Assembly: GCA_034766995.1 (NCBI GenBank)
Contig: CM068314.1
Location: 17,479,201 to 17,543,200 of the forward strand
Direction: 5' to 3'
DNA length: 64,000 nucleotides
Source: Acanthacorydalis orientalis
Taxonomy: Eukaryota; Arthropoda; Insecta; Megaloptera; Corydalidae
Position 1 is the stretch's first letter; each line of letters starts with the position of its first letter. A program made the translations under genes and the position numbers. A model generated the notes under the pieces. That model had not been told where the DNA came from. It made no database searches and saw nothing but the letters and a program-made list of their open reading frames with translations. Positions 11,400 through 23,716 of the stretch are shown one piece after another.

Positions 11400-11745
11400 G
11401 AAGTGAATTATCATTCATCCGATTTTCGGACGGTCAATGATAACCACACCTGAAACCGGACCCGTATTGCCAAAGGCCCTCTCTATCAACATTATGAGAA
11501 ATGTTGGAAGAATTGCGTCATTGGTGTATGTTTGAATATTAATAACCGGTACCGTTATTTTGTATAGCGGGACTTTGACAATCCATGATGTTGATTTCAA
11601 CATAATTGACTTTTTGTTTATCTATAACCAAAGGAATGTCACTCTCCGTTGCCAGTGTCAAGAAAAGATAGGTAAATATGCCGTCGAAACAAAGAACTTC
11701 GTTATTTATTGTACTCGTTTTTGACATTGATATCTCGTAATACAT
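11400..11745 (-). other. GC-richer island with two overlapping minus open frames
   Basis: Two minus-strand frames, 11539-11745 and 11415-11603, overlap in different phases, as a coding sequence with a single frameshift would. The first starts at an in-island ATG (about 11733) with M-S-K-T-S-T-I-N-N-E-V-L-C-F-D-G. The second ends V-S-G-V-V-I-I-D-R-P-K-I-G. GGTTTCAG/GTGTGG near 11450 resembles abutting splice sites. I recognise no domain. It could be a decayed coding fragment or a conserved non-coding element. Confidence 0.22.
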
Positions 11746-11951
11746 TAATTAACCTATTTTTAGTACATAGGTGATAACAAAATATACCGATATTTATATA
11801 CGCATTTGTGTGTTTACATATTCATCTATTTTTAATCAAAACTGAATCTATAAAAGGTAAAATCGAGAATGAAAGCAACTTATATCTAGGCTCAAAATGA
11901 ATTTGAAACACAGTTGTGACTTGTACTGAATTTATAGATAAAATTCTTTTA

Positions 11952-11956
<5 letters not shown>

Positions 11957-11998
<42 letters not shown>
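11957..11998. repeat. (TA)n microsatellite, about 21 copies
   Basis: A pure run in otherwise unremarkable AT-rich DNA. Confidence 0.95.
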
Positions 11999-11999
<1 letters not shown>

Positions 12000-13385
12000 T
12001 GAAGTATAATTTTTAAATATTTATTTTTTTACATAGTAATTTGCAATATATATTTTTTTTTGATAAAACAATAAAAATTACAATACAAAGAATATTTTTT
12101 AAGCATGTGCATATTTGAAATGTAATTAAATATGATTTTCTTTGCATCCAGAGAAGTATATCTCTTACTTTGATTGATATTTTGTAATTAAGTAATTTTT
12201 CCATTAATTTTTTGTCCGAATTTTTATGAAGTTAAATATTTTTTTCTTAAATTTAAAAAATAAAAATATTCGTAATAAATTTAAATCACTAGATGATGCT
12301 TAAAGTTTATTTTAAAAAAAAACTATTCATTGTGTAAAATTAGTATTTTTTTCTCTATGAAATATGTAAATTGTTGTCGAACATTATGTTGAGATTTCAG
12401 TTACCTTATTATTAGTAAAAACTTATTAGGACATAATTAGCAAATCAAAAACCCTGAAATTTTGGAAGTTTTAACATTGATTACATTTATAACTGATAGA
12501 GGAGATACTTCTTTGAATAAAAATAAACTATTGCTATTTCAAAATCCTATTTTAAAATTCAACAATGATATTAAATTAAAAACGATAAATACTTTATTAT
12601 ACACATATATTCATAATCATTTGTTCATGATACTTTGTTTCTATTTTATGGTCTATAATATATGTGAGTAATGTATCTACCCACACTCTAATATTGTTCA
12701 AAAAATGTAATCGTTAAATTCTTAGTAAAAAATACTTTTCCTTTATAAACGTTTACATATTTCGATATATTATAAATCAAGTAAACCAACTTATATGCTT
12801 GAATGAACATTTATTAAACTTAGTATGTATAAAATATAAAGAAAAGATTTAAGTATCTTCTTGTAATACTCATTGTAAAATTATTTAACTGTAGATATTC
12901 TATAAACCTTTCTGCTGTTGTGAGTTCCAAACATAAATATGAAATATGGAGACGTTGATAATAAAAGTTTTATATCCTACTTAACGTTTCAAGAAGATAT
13001 TTGTTTCAGTTGAATAGGTTCTTTTCAATTTCCTTTTTAAAATTGAAATAATTGGAAACAAACACAACGATTGTACGATATTTATAAATAATTTATATGT
13101 ATATATTGCGTGCTTATGAAAGTATTTGTTATGTATGTGTACATGTTTATACACGTGTACATAATTTACTGTATATATCGAATCTTTTATATTGATTAAT
13201 GGACAAGATTAGGTACATAAATCACAAGTACAATATAGTAAAAATGATCAATTATTCTAGCGAGATATCAGATAATTCTGTTATCCGTTTATGTATCAGT
13301 AAAATATTTAATCAATTTAATATACAAGATAAAACATTTATTCGTAATGTAAGTAAATATATTCTGATGGCAGTTCTATGTTAAT
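12000..13385. other. AT-rich non-coding DNA
   Basis: Open frames here encode only K/N/I/F/Y-rich peptides, as expected from base composition. TTAGGTACATAAATCAC at about 13208 resembles the mariner end at 5893 but has no TA target site or second end, so no element is called. Confidence 0.55.
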
Positions 13386-13389
13386 TTTC

Positions 13390-13520
13390 TTGATCAATAC
13401 ACATAATGAAGATTCAAACACGCGCCATTTTGTCAACACATGACAGTAAAGTGTAAATATCGTTTCTGAACTGTAAACATCACCGCTACATTGACCTTTT
13501 CTTTATGGACACAAATTAAC
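13390..13520. promoter_or_regulatory. Candidate conserved non-coding island
   Basis: A short island of higher G+C without an open frame. It holds TGTAAACA at 13472-13479, a match to the forkhead-factor consensus, and TGACAG at 13441, a Meis/Hth-type core. Motifs of this length occur by chance, so this is only a candidate. Confidence 0.2.
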
Positions 13521-14671
13521 AATAGCAAATATTAAAAATAATTGAAATGACATAACTCCATCAAGTAAGTCGAGTTTGATGAAGAATTATTCGAATAATA
13601 TGAATATTAATACTTCCTCAGTGACCTTTGAACGACCTTCTCCATCCTCCTTAACCCTTTTAAATAGGCAATGAATGAGTAATTTAATCCACTTTGTTAC
13701 GAGTGCATCATCATTGATGTTACTATTTTTCTTTTGTATATACTAATTTATTATACGAATGCTTATAAAGTCTTTGCGCTTTTTTTATTCGCTCTAGTTT
13801 CATTTTGTCGAGTTGATCGTAACAAAATTAAATTAAGAAGTTTTCTTACAAGATTTATTAATAATGGAACTGTTTTTAATTCAATCCAAAGATTTCAATG
13901 AATTAAATAATTCTATAGAAATATTTTCTCGTATAAATTTTGTTCTTTAGAATAATATTTCTTCTCGCATATATCATTTCAACTAATTAACACCTAAAAG
14001 AGTCGTAAATTCAAATAACATAACTGTTATACACAAATAAACATTTTTATGTTAGGTGTTATGTGAAAACATGTTTTATATATCACCTTTTTAATATTAT
14101 GTTTATCAACTTTATAACATTCTCTCCATAATTATGTAATATTGAATTGCCAATATTGTCTGGTACATAAATTTTCCATGCAACAAATATTTATTTTAAA
14201 ATAATAAAATTTCTATAATGAAACGATAATATTTTTTTGTAAAATAAATTACGATACAAATGAAAGCAATTATTTCGATTTTTGTATAAGAATACATTTT
14301 AATATACATTTTAAATAATTGCTACAGAAATGGTGTTTTTTTATTAATAGAAATGTTTCATTAAAAACAACACAAAAGACATGACAATATAATTAAGCAT
14401 AGAAATTAAACATTCGTGGTTACAAAATGCAAATTATTCTCACAAAATATATTGCACAGTATGCGAATGTGAACGAATTAATGTAATATGCAAATTTTGC
14501 TTTCTTTTTTGCTACGTTTTTTTTATTTTTTATATTTATATTTCATATTTTTTACATCATTATTGTTTGAATTATTATTATTACTTTTTATATATTTTTT
14601 TTAACTTTGTTACTTATTTACAATTCTATTGTTATAAAATATTCTGTATATAATAACAACTGTATTTTATT

Positions 14672-14690
14672 TATATATATATATATATAA
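14672..14690. repeat. Short (TA)n microsatellite
   Basis: About nine TA units. Confidence 0.85.
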
Positions 14691-14699
14691 ACAATTTAA

Positions 14700-15640
14700 A
14701 GTGGTGTAGATATTTTTTATTGTAATAAAATTAAAACTGTTTATACGGTACAAAAACTTTATTAATATTCATATGACGTCAATTGAATGAAAAATACTTT
14801 TTTGAAATTCATAATGATTGATGAAGTTGTAGGAATAAATTACGGAATAATAATCAAATTATATGTGACATTTTATGATCTAAACAAACATTCTATTATT
14901 CATTATTCGAATGACAGTATTAAAAAACTCAATAAAATAAAATCAAGATATGATGAAATATTCATTTCTTTATATTTGTGACAGTTCACTATAATTTTCG
15001 AACATTTTTTTTACATCACTAAACCATTAATTATTTATAATCAGTACGTTTTTAATTGCTCCTTAAATACATTTTTTCGCGTGACTTTATCATGTTTTAT
15101 TTGAATAAATACAGGAAATTAATAAAATAAAAATCACATATAGAACATATTTCATTTTGTATTTTTTTATTGAATTAAATGATTGATTGCATTACAATGA
15201 CTGATGTAAACTTATTTGATATTTATTTTTTCATTCAATTATTTTAACAATTTACTAAACAAATATAGTTCATAAAATATCTAAATGGTAATTTCAGTTC
15301 AATATTTTTTTCAGATATATTTTTTAGTAATTTTAAATATATTTTCTTAATATATAGTTAAAAAATGAAAAAGAACTGAAGAGACAAATCTTAAAGATAA
15401 ATTATATTTTTAAGGTAGCAAATAATAAAATCACCAGATCGTTTTATTGTGTCGCAACTGTTTCCATGATGTCATTACTCATGTTGCAATATCGAGTTAT
15501 TTAACCAGCTTTAACTGGATTAATTAATAGGTCAGTGTGGTCATCGAATAGGGCGAGTAGGACTGGGAACTAACTCTCTTGGGTAACCGTGAATACCACA
15601 AGTGTTTAGAAGGTGTTTGATACGCAGCTTATGTTAATTT
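14700..15640. other. AT-rich non-coding DNA
   Basis: No gene. A less AT-rich stretch at about 15430-15620 has no sustained frame. Confidence 0.55.
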
Positions 15641-15650
15641 ATACCTAGGT

Positions 15651-15662
15651 ATGTGTGTATGC

Positions 15663-15720
<58 letters not shown>
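15651..15720. repeat. Compound (TG)n(TA)n microsatellite
   Basis: A short TG-rich lead (atgtgtgtatgcgtgtg) followed by about 26 TA units. Apparent open frames through it are translations of the repeat. Confidence 0.96.
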
Positions 15721-15724
<4 letters not shown>

Positions 15725-16165
15725 GCCAGTGTTTCTCTTTTATTATGCTACAAGTGTATTTAACGTGTTTAATTATTTTCTGCACGTTTATGTTTTACAA
15801 GCTCAAACAATTACATTGATTGCTATAAAATTATACCATTGTTATATATTATTTAATATATCTCTTAATACTACTATATTTGTATACTTGCTTTACATTT
15901 TCTTGTCTCATGTACATGTGTATTTGCATACATAATGTACACTTTAATTAGGATCAGAAATATCAGAATAATTTATTTTATTAAGCATAAATAAATAAAA
16001 GATTGCTGATTTTGAAAATGTTTAATAATAAGACTATCTTTTCTATTCATAACTATCGTATCGTGTATTTGTTACAGAAAAGTGTTGACTTCTCTAAATG
16101 TATTGATTTGAATATGAAAAAAATGACTTGGTTTCATTAATTTTTCAATACAAATTCACTGTACT

Positions 16166-16190
16166 TAAATTTTAATTTAATTAAAATTTA
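16166..16190. repeat. Perfect inverted repeat, 11-bp arms
   Basis: TAAATTTTAAT and ATTAAAATTTA flank the spacer TTA. It is composed only of A and T, so chance is a reasonable explanation. Confidence 0.7.
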
Positions 16191-16571
16191 ATTACAATTT
16201 CATAGAATAGTTCACTCTATTATTCTACGAGAAAACACATTTTAAATTATTAACTCAACTGTGTGTAAAATTCTTTTAACAACTATCCGTATCGCAACAT
16301 GTGTGCTTATTGAATTCATAGCTTCAAACTTTCATTTAAATCCTCCCTATATTATATTCAACCCTCTTTTCTACTTAAACGATTATTGTTGTCATGTTAC
16401 CAGCAATCAAATTTGATGTGGGGTCACCTAACTTGAATATTTTTATTGAAAATATATATTGACAGCCCTTATTTATAATTCTATGTATATTTATTAAAGA
16501 ACTTACCCCACCTTATCGTTGTGTTTAACAATTTATAATATGAATCACTGACATGCAATTTAAATATATAC

Positions 16572-16574
<3 letters not shown>

Positions 16575-16642
<68 letters not shown>
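16575..16642. repeat. (TA)n microsatellite, about 28 copies
   Basis: A pure run with an interrupted tail (gtatatatacatatg). Confidence 0.95.
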
Positions 16643-16644
<2 letters not shown>

Positions 16645-17279
16645 GGATTGGTAAACAATTGAATATACCTGTGTAAAGTTTATAAAATGTTTTTAAAAAA
16701 GTAAATTAAAAAAATATATGGAAAAATTAATAGTTATGTACTAATTATTCATGGTATATTTATCTTGTATACAATCTTATTTTTTTATTATCGTTAAAAT
16801 AAAAGCATAATATATTAACAATTAAGATAAAAATATTGAAAGAAAAGTGGTATAAATATATTAAATATTTTTCTGTTCAAGTTATTTTTCTTGTGAACTT
16901 TTAACTGGTATTTTATATTTAAATTAAGAATATGTGTTACTGAACTGTAAGAATAAATCTTGTTTCATTATTTAATGAACAGTAATTTTAAATTTGTAAT
17001 AAAAAGTTAATAAAATTTCATTGAAATTAATTTGTGCAAAACTTCTAGTTTATTGATGAACTTATATTTGTGATCGAATCAATTTGTATCGAATAACAAG
17101 TATTCCAACAGGTAAGTTTATTAAAACTAACTGAAAGTTTTAATTGAACTGATTTGTTGTAAGAAATTATTTTATGATTTTTAATCGAGTGTTGTTGTTA
17201 TGTAAACGTCATTAAAATTCACATTACACAGTTTATACAAAAACTTCACGAGTAAACATAACGCTTACTTAAGCTAAGA

Positions 17280-17620
17280 TAATATATCCTCCTCTGTGTT
17301 GGTACAATTATGCTCGTGGAATGAGGTGGTTTACCGCAAGATATTAAATGGCGCGGCACTAAATAATAATTAGCCATTAAGATGGGTACACATTTGGTGG
17401 CGAAGGCAGATTTACAACCTTTATATGTTTATCTTAGTGAAATTATGATTAAGACAACTGTTATTTTGAACAAAGGATAAATTTAATTAGTCCGACATCA
17501 AGGGTCGTTATTTCTCTCAACACATTTACCTTTAGTAACATATGGCCCAAGCGTAAACAAATAAGCTATTTAACTGAGGCACTGTGTGTGTGGCAGACTT
17601 ATAATTAATCATTTCATTCC
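17280..17620. promoter_or_regulatory. Candidate conserved non-coding island
   Basis: About 330 bases of higher complexity with GC-rich words (GGCGCGGCAC, GGTGGCGAAGG) next to homeodomain-type TAATTA and CATTAAG cores. No long open frame exists on either strand. Enhancer-like in appearance; conservation is untested. Confidence 0.3.
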
Positions 17621-18358
17621 GCGAATATATATTTCAATCCTTGTATTGAAAAAATATTTACACGGTGACAGATTCATCGCTATACTAAATATAAAATACA
17701 CAATATCCAATCAGAATTTACTGTTAATATGTTCATATATATACATACAGTTCTTTACAAATTAAAATATCGATTATTTTTCTTTTTAACTTTCTTAGCA
17801 CAGAAAATGAAATATACTAATTATTAATATACTATTTATTGTAATTTGATTCCAAGTTTAAAACTAACCCGAAATAATAAAACAATAAAATATTAATCTA
17901 ATCTACTTTCTAAGTTAAATACAGTTTTTATATAATGGGAAAAAAATTTCTAACATATGTTTAAAACTTTACTTGGTATTTTTTTTATCAATTTCAACAT
18001 TTTATTTTCGAATATGTTTTTTAAGTGCAAGAAAAATTACCAAAATAAAATATTGACTTCAATTAAAGGTTACTGCCATAGAGAATATAATGTCAAAATA
18101 TTATTTGTTTTATACATTTTAGAAAAAATAATGTGGTATTTTTTTATATTTCTTTAAATCGATAAAAGAAATGTGAAACAAATACTGACAACATATTACC
18201 GAACTATTTAAAATATCAATGTAACTATTAAATTGAATAACTATTAATCAGGCCCAAATTGATTAGTTTTCATCAACTGTTACCAATAAATTAAATTTAA
18301 ACGTTTTTTAATCAAGTAAAGATTAATAGGAATTTATGTATACATACGTAAATGCATG

Positions 18359-18360
<2 letters not shown>
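17621..18360. other. AT-rich non-coding DNA
   Basis: A 66-codon plus frame at 17957-18157 encodes an F/I/K/N-rich peptide, as base composition predicts; I do not call it. Confidence 0.55.

Positions 18361-18421
<61 letters not shown>
18361..18421. repeat. (TA)n microsatellite, about 28 copies
   Basis: A pure run preceded by TGCATGCATACA. Confidence 0.96.
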
Positions 18422-18424
<3 letters not shown>

Positions 18425-18619
18425 CATTACAATCAGCAATATTACTTGCTATAACAATTAAATTGTTAAATATTTAGTTACCACATCAATTTGTGTAGCA
18501 TCTATTGACATCATCTGGCTATAAAACCATTAAAAGTAATTGGAAATAACTGAAAAGCATATGTACTCAATTATTTTATAAAAAAACAAATTTTACTTCA
18601 ACGTATATATGTTAAATCG

Positions 18620-18621
<2 letters not shown>

Positions 18622-18664
<43 letters not shown>
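18622..18664. repeat. (TA)n microsatellite, about 21 copies
   Basis: A pure run ending in TGCATGCAA. Confidence 0.95.
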
Positions 18665-18667
<3 letters not shown>

Positions 18668-18916
18668 TGCAATCTTATATAGAATATATGAAAAATCTTA
18701 TTGGAACAGTCTCTTAGAGAAAAAAATTCAATTTTTTAAACTTTTATTTACTTTCATAAATTATTATTTATAGAATGGTTATTCGACAGGTAATTTTTTT
18801 AGCTTTTTATTTATTTTCTTCTTGAATAGAAGTAATTTTCCACATTCATCAATGTTCAACTTTTATAACACAGTCTTTCCAATATCTTCTGATTGATTTG
18901 TGTTTCATGCTGTAAC

Positions 18917-18918
<2 letters not shown>

Positions 18919-18978
<60 letters not shown>

Positions 18979-18985
18979 CACACAT
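18919..18985. repeat. (TA)n microsatellite with TACA/CA tail
   Basis: About 27 TA units, then TACATACACACA. Confidence 0.95.
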
Positions 18986-18989
18986 AGCA

Positions 18990-21110
18990 TATAGCGTATA
19001 CTCTCTTGTTGAAAACTTGTACAATTTATCATCATTATAAGTTATGAGAGATATAGTTGACGTTTGTATTGGATAAAATTACTTTATAGACTTAAAGTAT
19101 ACCTAGTTAAAGATCTTATCTCCTTTCTTTTCTATCACATTTATATAAATATGATAGATATATGTATATAAACGTATGTACGTATACAGAATGAAAGAAA
19201 ATAGTGAAAATAGCTACGTAAAACTTGAATAATTCAAAATAGTTAATGTTTTTTTTAAAAAAAACTACGTTTATATTCTTATTAAATAAACATTTATATG
19301 TTTACCATATTTTTTCATATGTTAATTTAAATAAATTTATGTAAGACCTATCAAACGCAGAACTTTCTTTTATGAAGTGCTCGTAAATGATCATTTTCTT
19401 GTGCAATACTTATCACAGTTATTTGTAAAATACTACAAAATCACGCATTAGTTTTAATCGCCGGAACGAATTTCATTAGATTGTATTTTCGATACGCTAA
19501 TTGCCGTTTTAAACTAAAATCATTTACGATTCACCGTCTAAATTTATTATAATGAATCGTTGATATTAAAATCTAGAAAAATGAATATAGTATTGTCAGT
19601 AATAAATTTATAATTTAATTTTGAAATTATCTACTATATATTTTTTTTATTTTACACTAAACAACGTTTATTGTGATTTCATTTAAAAAAATATCTTGAA
19701 ATCATTTTCCCGCTTGTGTTTTAACATTTTGATTCCAATTAATCATTGAAAAAAATATATATTGCAATCATCATTACATTCACGATTTGTTAGCATACTT
19801 TCAATTATATTCTTATGAAGGTCTATTTTAGAATATTACGATATTTTAACATTTAATCAGTAAAGTTGTAGATATATAATTATTTATTATTTATCGGTTA
19901 TAATTATTACATGGTTATACACTTTGTTATTATACTTCTATATTTTATTTTGTGAAATTTTAATAATACGCTATAACTATTTAATAAAGGAAATCCAGTG
20001 AAGTAACCAAGACATTTTGAAGTTTTATAATTTAATTAAAAGTATATTTAAAATATAGTTTTTATAATAACAATTTCATTTCGTTATACGTAAAAGAAAG
20101 AAATGTCTGCTTTTTTATAGGTATAAACTTAAAAGATTTTCGTAAAATTAATTTTAGCAAACTCAAATAAAGTCTTATTTTACATTCAATATATAAATAT
20201 AATTAAATAAAAAGTAATTATTTTAAGTTGTCTGCCTTCTGTTTGTTTGTTTTTTGTTACAAACTCGAATCTAGTAAAATTAATTGAATATTGTTGTTAT
20301 AATTGAAGTTTCGAGATTACTTTTGAACGTTTGTGTATTTTAGAAACTCTCTTGGTCGTATGGCGCTCGGTTATTAAAGAGAGAAGTTATGTTTTATAAA
20401 AAAAGTTTGCTTTTTAATGAAATAGTTGAACACATTTATGAATTTATGTTTTTAATCACGTAATTAAAATGATTATACGTCCGTAATTTGTAATTACGCT
20501 AATGATACTTTTAAAAATATACTTTTATGATTAAGTATGAACTTTTACATATTTTTTTACATTGTACCAAATTTAATAATTACATATCTAAATGTATTAT
20601 TGAAAACAATTTCATCATTTCATTGATTTATTTTCATTCGAAAATAATTTCAATAAATTATGTTTTCAAATGACTTCAATTATTGAACATATTTTATATG
20701 AAGAATAAATTAAATCAGAATAATTAAAATTTACATGAATGTAATAAAAATATGATTTATTATCAAAGTAATGTATTTATAAATCGATTTAATTAAACAA
20801 AATTGCTATTATTTCAGTTCAGTCGTCGATAATTTACAACATCCAATAAAAACGTGCAATGATTTAAAATTGTAATTACTGTACGGATTAAAATTTTATT
20901 ACGTTCAGAACTGAATGTATAAATAAAATGTAATAGCTTCTAATAAAAAAAAAACATAGGCGATTTATCGATCAGAAACAGTAATAATGAAAAATCATAA
21001 GTTACACGTAAAAGAAAATTACCATATTATTCAAAAAAATATATATCAATTAGTTATTCTTGCCATATTTCACATTCAGATTTATGCAACGTTCGCTGAA
21101 GAAACTATAA
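18990..21110. other. AT-rich non-coding DNA
   Basis: No gene. A small, more complex patch at about 19430-19550 (with CGCCGG and CTAATTGCCG) could be a regulatory fragment. The rest is unremarkable. Confidence 0.5.
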
Positions 21111-21183
21111 TTAATCAAATATATTTATTGTTGTGTATATAAAACATTTAAGTTGTATCAAATATGAAGTAAGATTTAATTTT

Positions 21184-21261
21184 ATGCCTGCGCCGTCGTA
21201 TTTCGTTTCATATATCTTTGAACGGAATAGCATACATTTGTCTTCATTTAAAACAAACAAC
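21184..21261 (+). other. Candidate mini-exon with ATG and consensus 5' splice site
   Basis: ATG at 21184 opens 26 codons (M-P-A-P-S-Y-F-V-S-Y-I-F-E-R-N-S) that end in phase 0 directly before GTAAGTAC at 21262, a strong 5' splice-site match. The island is richer in G+C than its flanks, and the minus strand is also open across it. I do not recognise the peptide. It could be a small coding exon or a conserved non-coding element with a chance donor. Confidence 0.2.
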
Positions 21262-21294
21262 GTAAGTACTACATTAGAGAATTCGAAATGTTTG

Positions 21295-21309
21295 TGGAAG
21301 TTTTCCACC
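21295..21309. promoter_or_regulatory. Inverted repeat GTGGAA-GTT-TTCCAC
   Basis: A perfect 6-bp inverted repeat with a 3-base spacer in a GC-richer island. Dyad sites like this are typical of dimeric DNA-binding factors, but no factor can be named. Confidence 0.3.
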
Positions 21310-21571
21310 CCCGTTTTGTTTTTCCTGAACACAATAACAGTAAATTATACGTGTTATATTTGTAATTCCCGTTGTATAAAATATCTGATAGTGGCGTAAA
21401 TTTGTGGCCTTGGCGCTTATTCAACCTTGTGCCCAGACCTTATTTAGTTATAATCTCAATCCATTTTTCCACTTCATAAATCCAATCTTGTATACAAAAC
21501 AAAATAGTAAATTACTAATTTATCGTACTTATGAACAATTTCATTTCAACATATATTTCTCTGTGTATGTA

Positions 21572-21591
21572 TGTATATATATATATATATA
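21572..21591. repeat. Short (TA)n microsatellite
   Basis: About ten TA units after TATGTATG. Confidence 0.88.
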
Positions 21592-21857
21592 AATTTAATA
21601 ACGAAACATTCCCGTATATTTTTATACTAGTAAAAAATGTTTTGTATCTTTCATTTTCCCTAAAATATTTATAAAAATTTCAAACCATTAACACGTATTC
21701 TTAACGATATTTTTCGTTTATTTTTCATAATAAAAAAATAAATATGTCTACTTGTTCTATAATGGAATGGAAAATAAATAAGATGAGCAAATATTCTGTT
21801 CAATATGTTTACACATTAATTTTTATTTATTCATTATTATTATTTACACATACATTA

Positions 21858-21960
21858 TTAGGTTGGCATAAAAATGTGTATGGAATCTATAAATACATAT
21901 GAACGTAGTTGTTTTTTTTTTAACTGAATTATATATTACAATAAATTTTCTACATATGTT
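21858..21960 (+). mobile_element. Mariner-type terminal repeat remnant
   Basis: A TA dinucleotide (21856-21857) is followed by TTAGGTTGGCATAAAAATG, which fits the TTAGGTTGGC start common to many mariner-family ends. No transposase coding and no opposite end are seen nearby, so this is a solo end or a deleted non-autonomous copy. It is a different end sequence from the element at 5893. Confidence 0.5.
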
Positions 21961-22000
21961 TTCATTATTTTTAATTTATGTTGTTTGTTTCAGGTAAGCA
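21960..22000 (+). promoter_or_regulatory. Candidate recursive splice site (zero-length exon)
   Basis: A T-rich tract ending TTGTTTGTTTCAG (AG at 21992-21993) abuts GTAAGC at 21994, so a good 3' splice site is regenerated as a good 5' splice site with no exon between. This is the known form of recursive splice points in very long insect introns. A similar plus-strand site occurs at 33900. No host exon is visible in the window, so the assignment is inference. Confidence 0.35.
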
Positions 22001-22150
22001 TCTATATAAAAAAGAAAAAAACAATGTATGTCCGTTGGTAAGTATATAGCTGTTTTGTGTAAATATAATCAATCGATTTCACTTTAATTATTTTAGTGTA
22101 GGAAAGAATTTATAACATTTTTTATTATAGTTATTTATTGTGTTCTCTAA

Positions 22151-22152
<2 letters not shown>

Positions 22153-22221
<69 letters not shown>

Positions 22222-22228
22222 TGTATGT
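22153..22228. repeat. (TA)n microsatellite, about 33 copies
   Basis: A pure run followed by TGTTTGTATGTATA. Confidence 0.96.
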
Positions 22229-22229
22229 A

Positions 22230-23040
22230 TATAAGATCATATTTGAAAAAAATAATCAAGTTTCAATTTATTGATTTTTTACTAATATTAAAAAAATAAT
22301 AAACTAATAAAAAATAAATATACTTTAATGGATATTATAACAGAAGAATATATTTTATCTCACCAAGCAAATTGTGTAGTTATAGATTTTGTTAGTTTGT
22401 ATTCAACAGAAAAAGTGTATATTAAATATTTACATACGATACTAGAATAAGAATTGTAGGTTTTATTTATTATTTGTATAACATTTTCAAATATAAGAAC
22501 CATTAATTTCCTCATTCCATAAATCTTAATACTTGAGTACTTTGTATGTTAATCGCTATGACTTTCCATTAATTTAAAATTCTATCTACGCATCTTAAGA
22601 ATAAAAAAACAGTAGCTATTTGCATAAAAATCGACTGAATTTTAGTAGAGTAAAAATAATTCCCTTCATTATGGATAATCAAATTTTCTTAATGATAGAT
22701 TTCTGATTTCATTGTGAAATTAATGAATATGTGAAATTGTTCCATGTCAGTGTTTAATTTTTATTAAAAAAACATTTAATTAAATCTGTATTAGTAGTTG
22801 GATACTTCGTGGAATTTCATAAAAAGAATATTAACGTTAGAATACTATTACATAAAAAATATAAATATACATTTAATAAACGGCATTCAAAGGCATAAAT
22901 TGTATAAAATTACAGTATAATTTAAAATGCATAATGTTCCTATACTTACTTACTTTGCCACATAAACGTAGAAAATACATTTATATCGTATAATTACTTT
23001 AAAAGTACGTAAATCATCGCAACACTAATTGACATCTTTG
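22230..23040. other. AT-rich non-coding DNA
   Basis: Nothing recognisable. Confidence 0.6.
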
Positions 23041-23139
23041 TAACGTGCTCTTAAATCCACGCGTCCTTTTCATTAACTCACAAATTACAATACGCAGTAC
23101 GATAATATATTTTTTGTTTTCATTATGATTTTATTCATA

Positions 23140-23449
23140 GTTCTCGATTCTAGTGCGTTATCAGCCCAAGTCACGCATTCCACCCCAGTGATTTCCCTTT
23201 ACACCAACCTACCACGTTATCTTGAACGATCAACGTATATGTTAATGTTTTCATTGTGTGACCTTTCTTCGTCCTAGCACGTGAGCTATTATCTCTTTTT
23301 AACAGCACTTTTGTAATCGGCGCGTTATTTATTTGTCTGTTTTCTGATGGAGGATTTCTTATCTCAAATACCAGTCGACATTCATCACTAGCTAAATTGC
23401 TAAAAGAGATTTGTGATGACAGGAAGAAATAGCAGTTGTATTGTTTCAT
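23140..23449 (-). other. GC-richer island, minus open frame with good 3' splice-site context
   Basis: The minus strand is open for about 92 codons (23171-23449). Within it, TTCTTCCTGTCATCACAAATC continuing to TTTTAG (AG near 23403) is a strong polypyrimidine tract and 3' splice site. The peptide after it is balanced in composition (for example S-D-E-C-R-L-V-F-E-I-R-N-P-P-S-E-N) but matches no family I know. Donor-like GTAGGT occurs near 23213. A coding exon is possible; a conserved non-coding element is as likely. Confidence 0.22.
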
Positions 23450-23663
23450 GGCTTTACATTCAACAATGTTTTCTCATGTTATCACGATGTGTGTTTTGTT
23501 GTTTTATGTATCATATGAAATTACTCTCATTTTGTTATTATAAGAATGATAAATTATCTTCTTCGTTTTTTTCTTCTTTTCGTTACATTTCTATCGAATT
23601 ACTTTGTAGATAACTAGGCTTGACACGTTTTTCTTCCAATAAAGAAATATTTATTAATTTCAC

Positions 23664-23666
<3 letters not shown>

Positions 23667-23714
<48 letters not shown>
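23667..23714. repeat. (TA)n microsatellite, about 24 copies
   Basis: A pure run. Confidence 0.95.

Positions 23715-23716
<2 letters not shown>

Noticed and set aside
13205..13230. Third mariner end (TTAGGTACATAAATCAC)
   Set aside because: It resembles the end at 5893 over about 15 bases but has no TA target duplication, no second end and no transposase trace.
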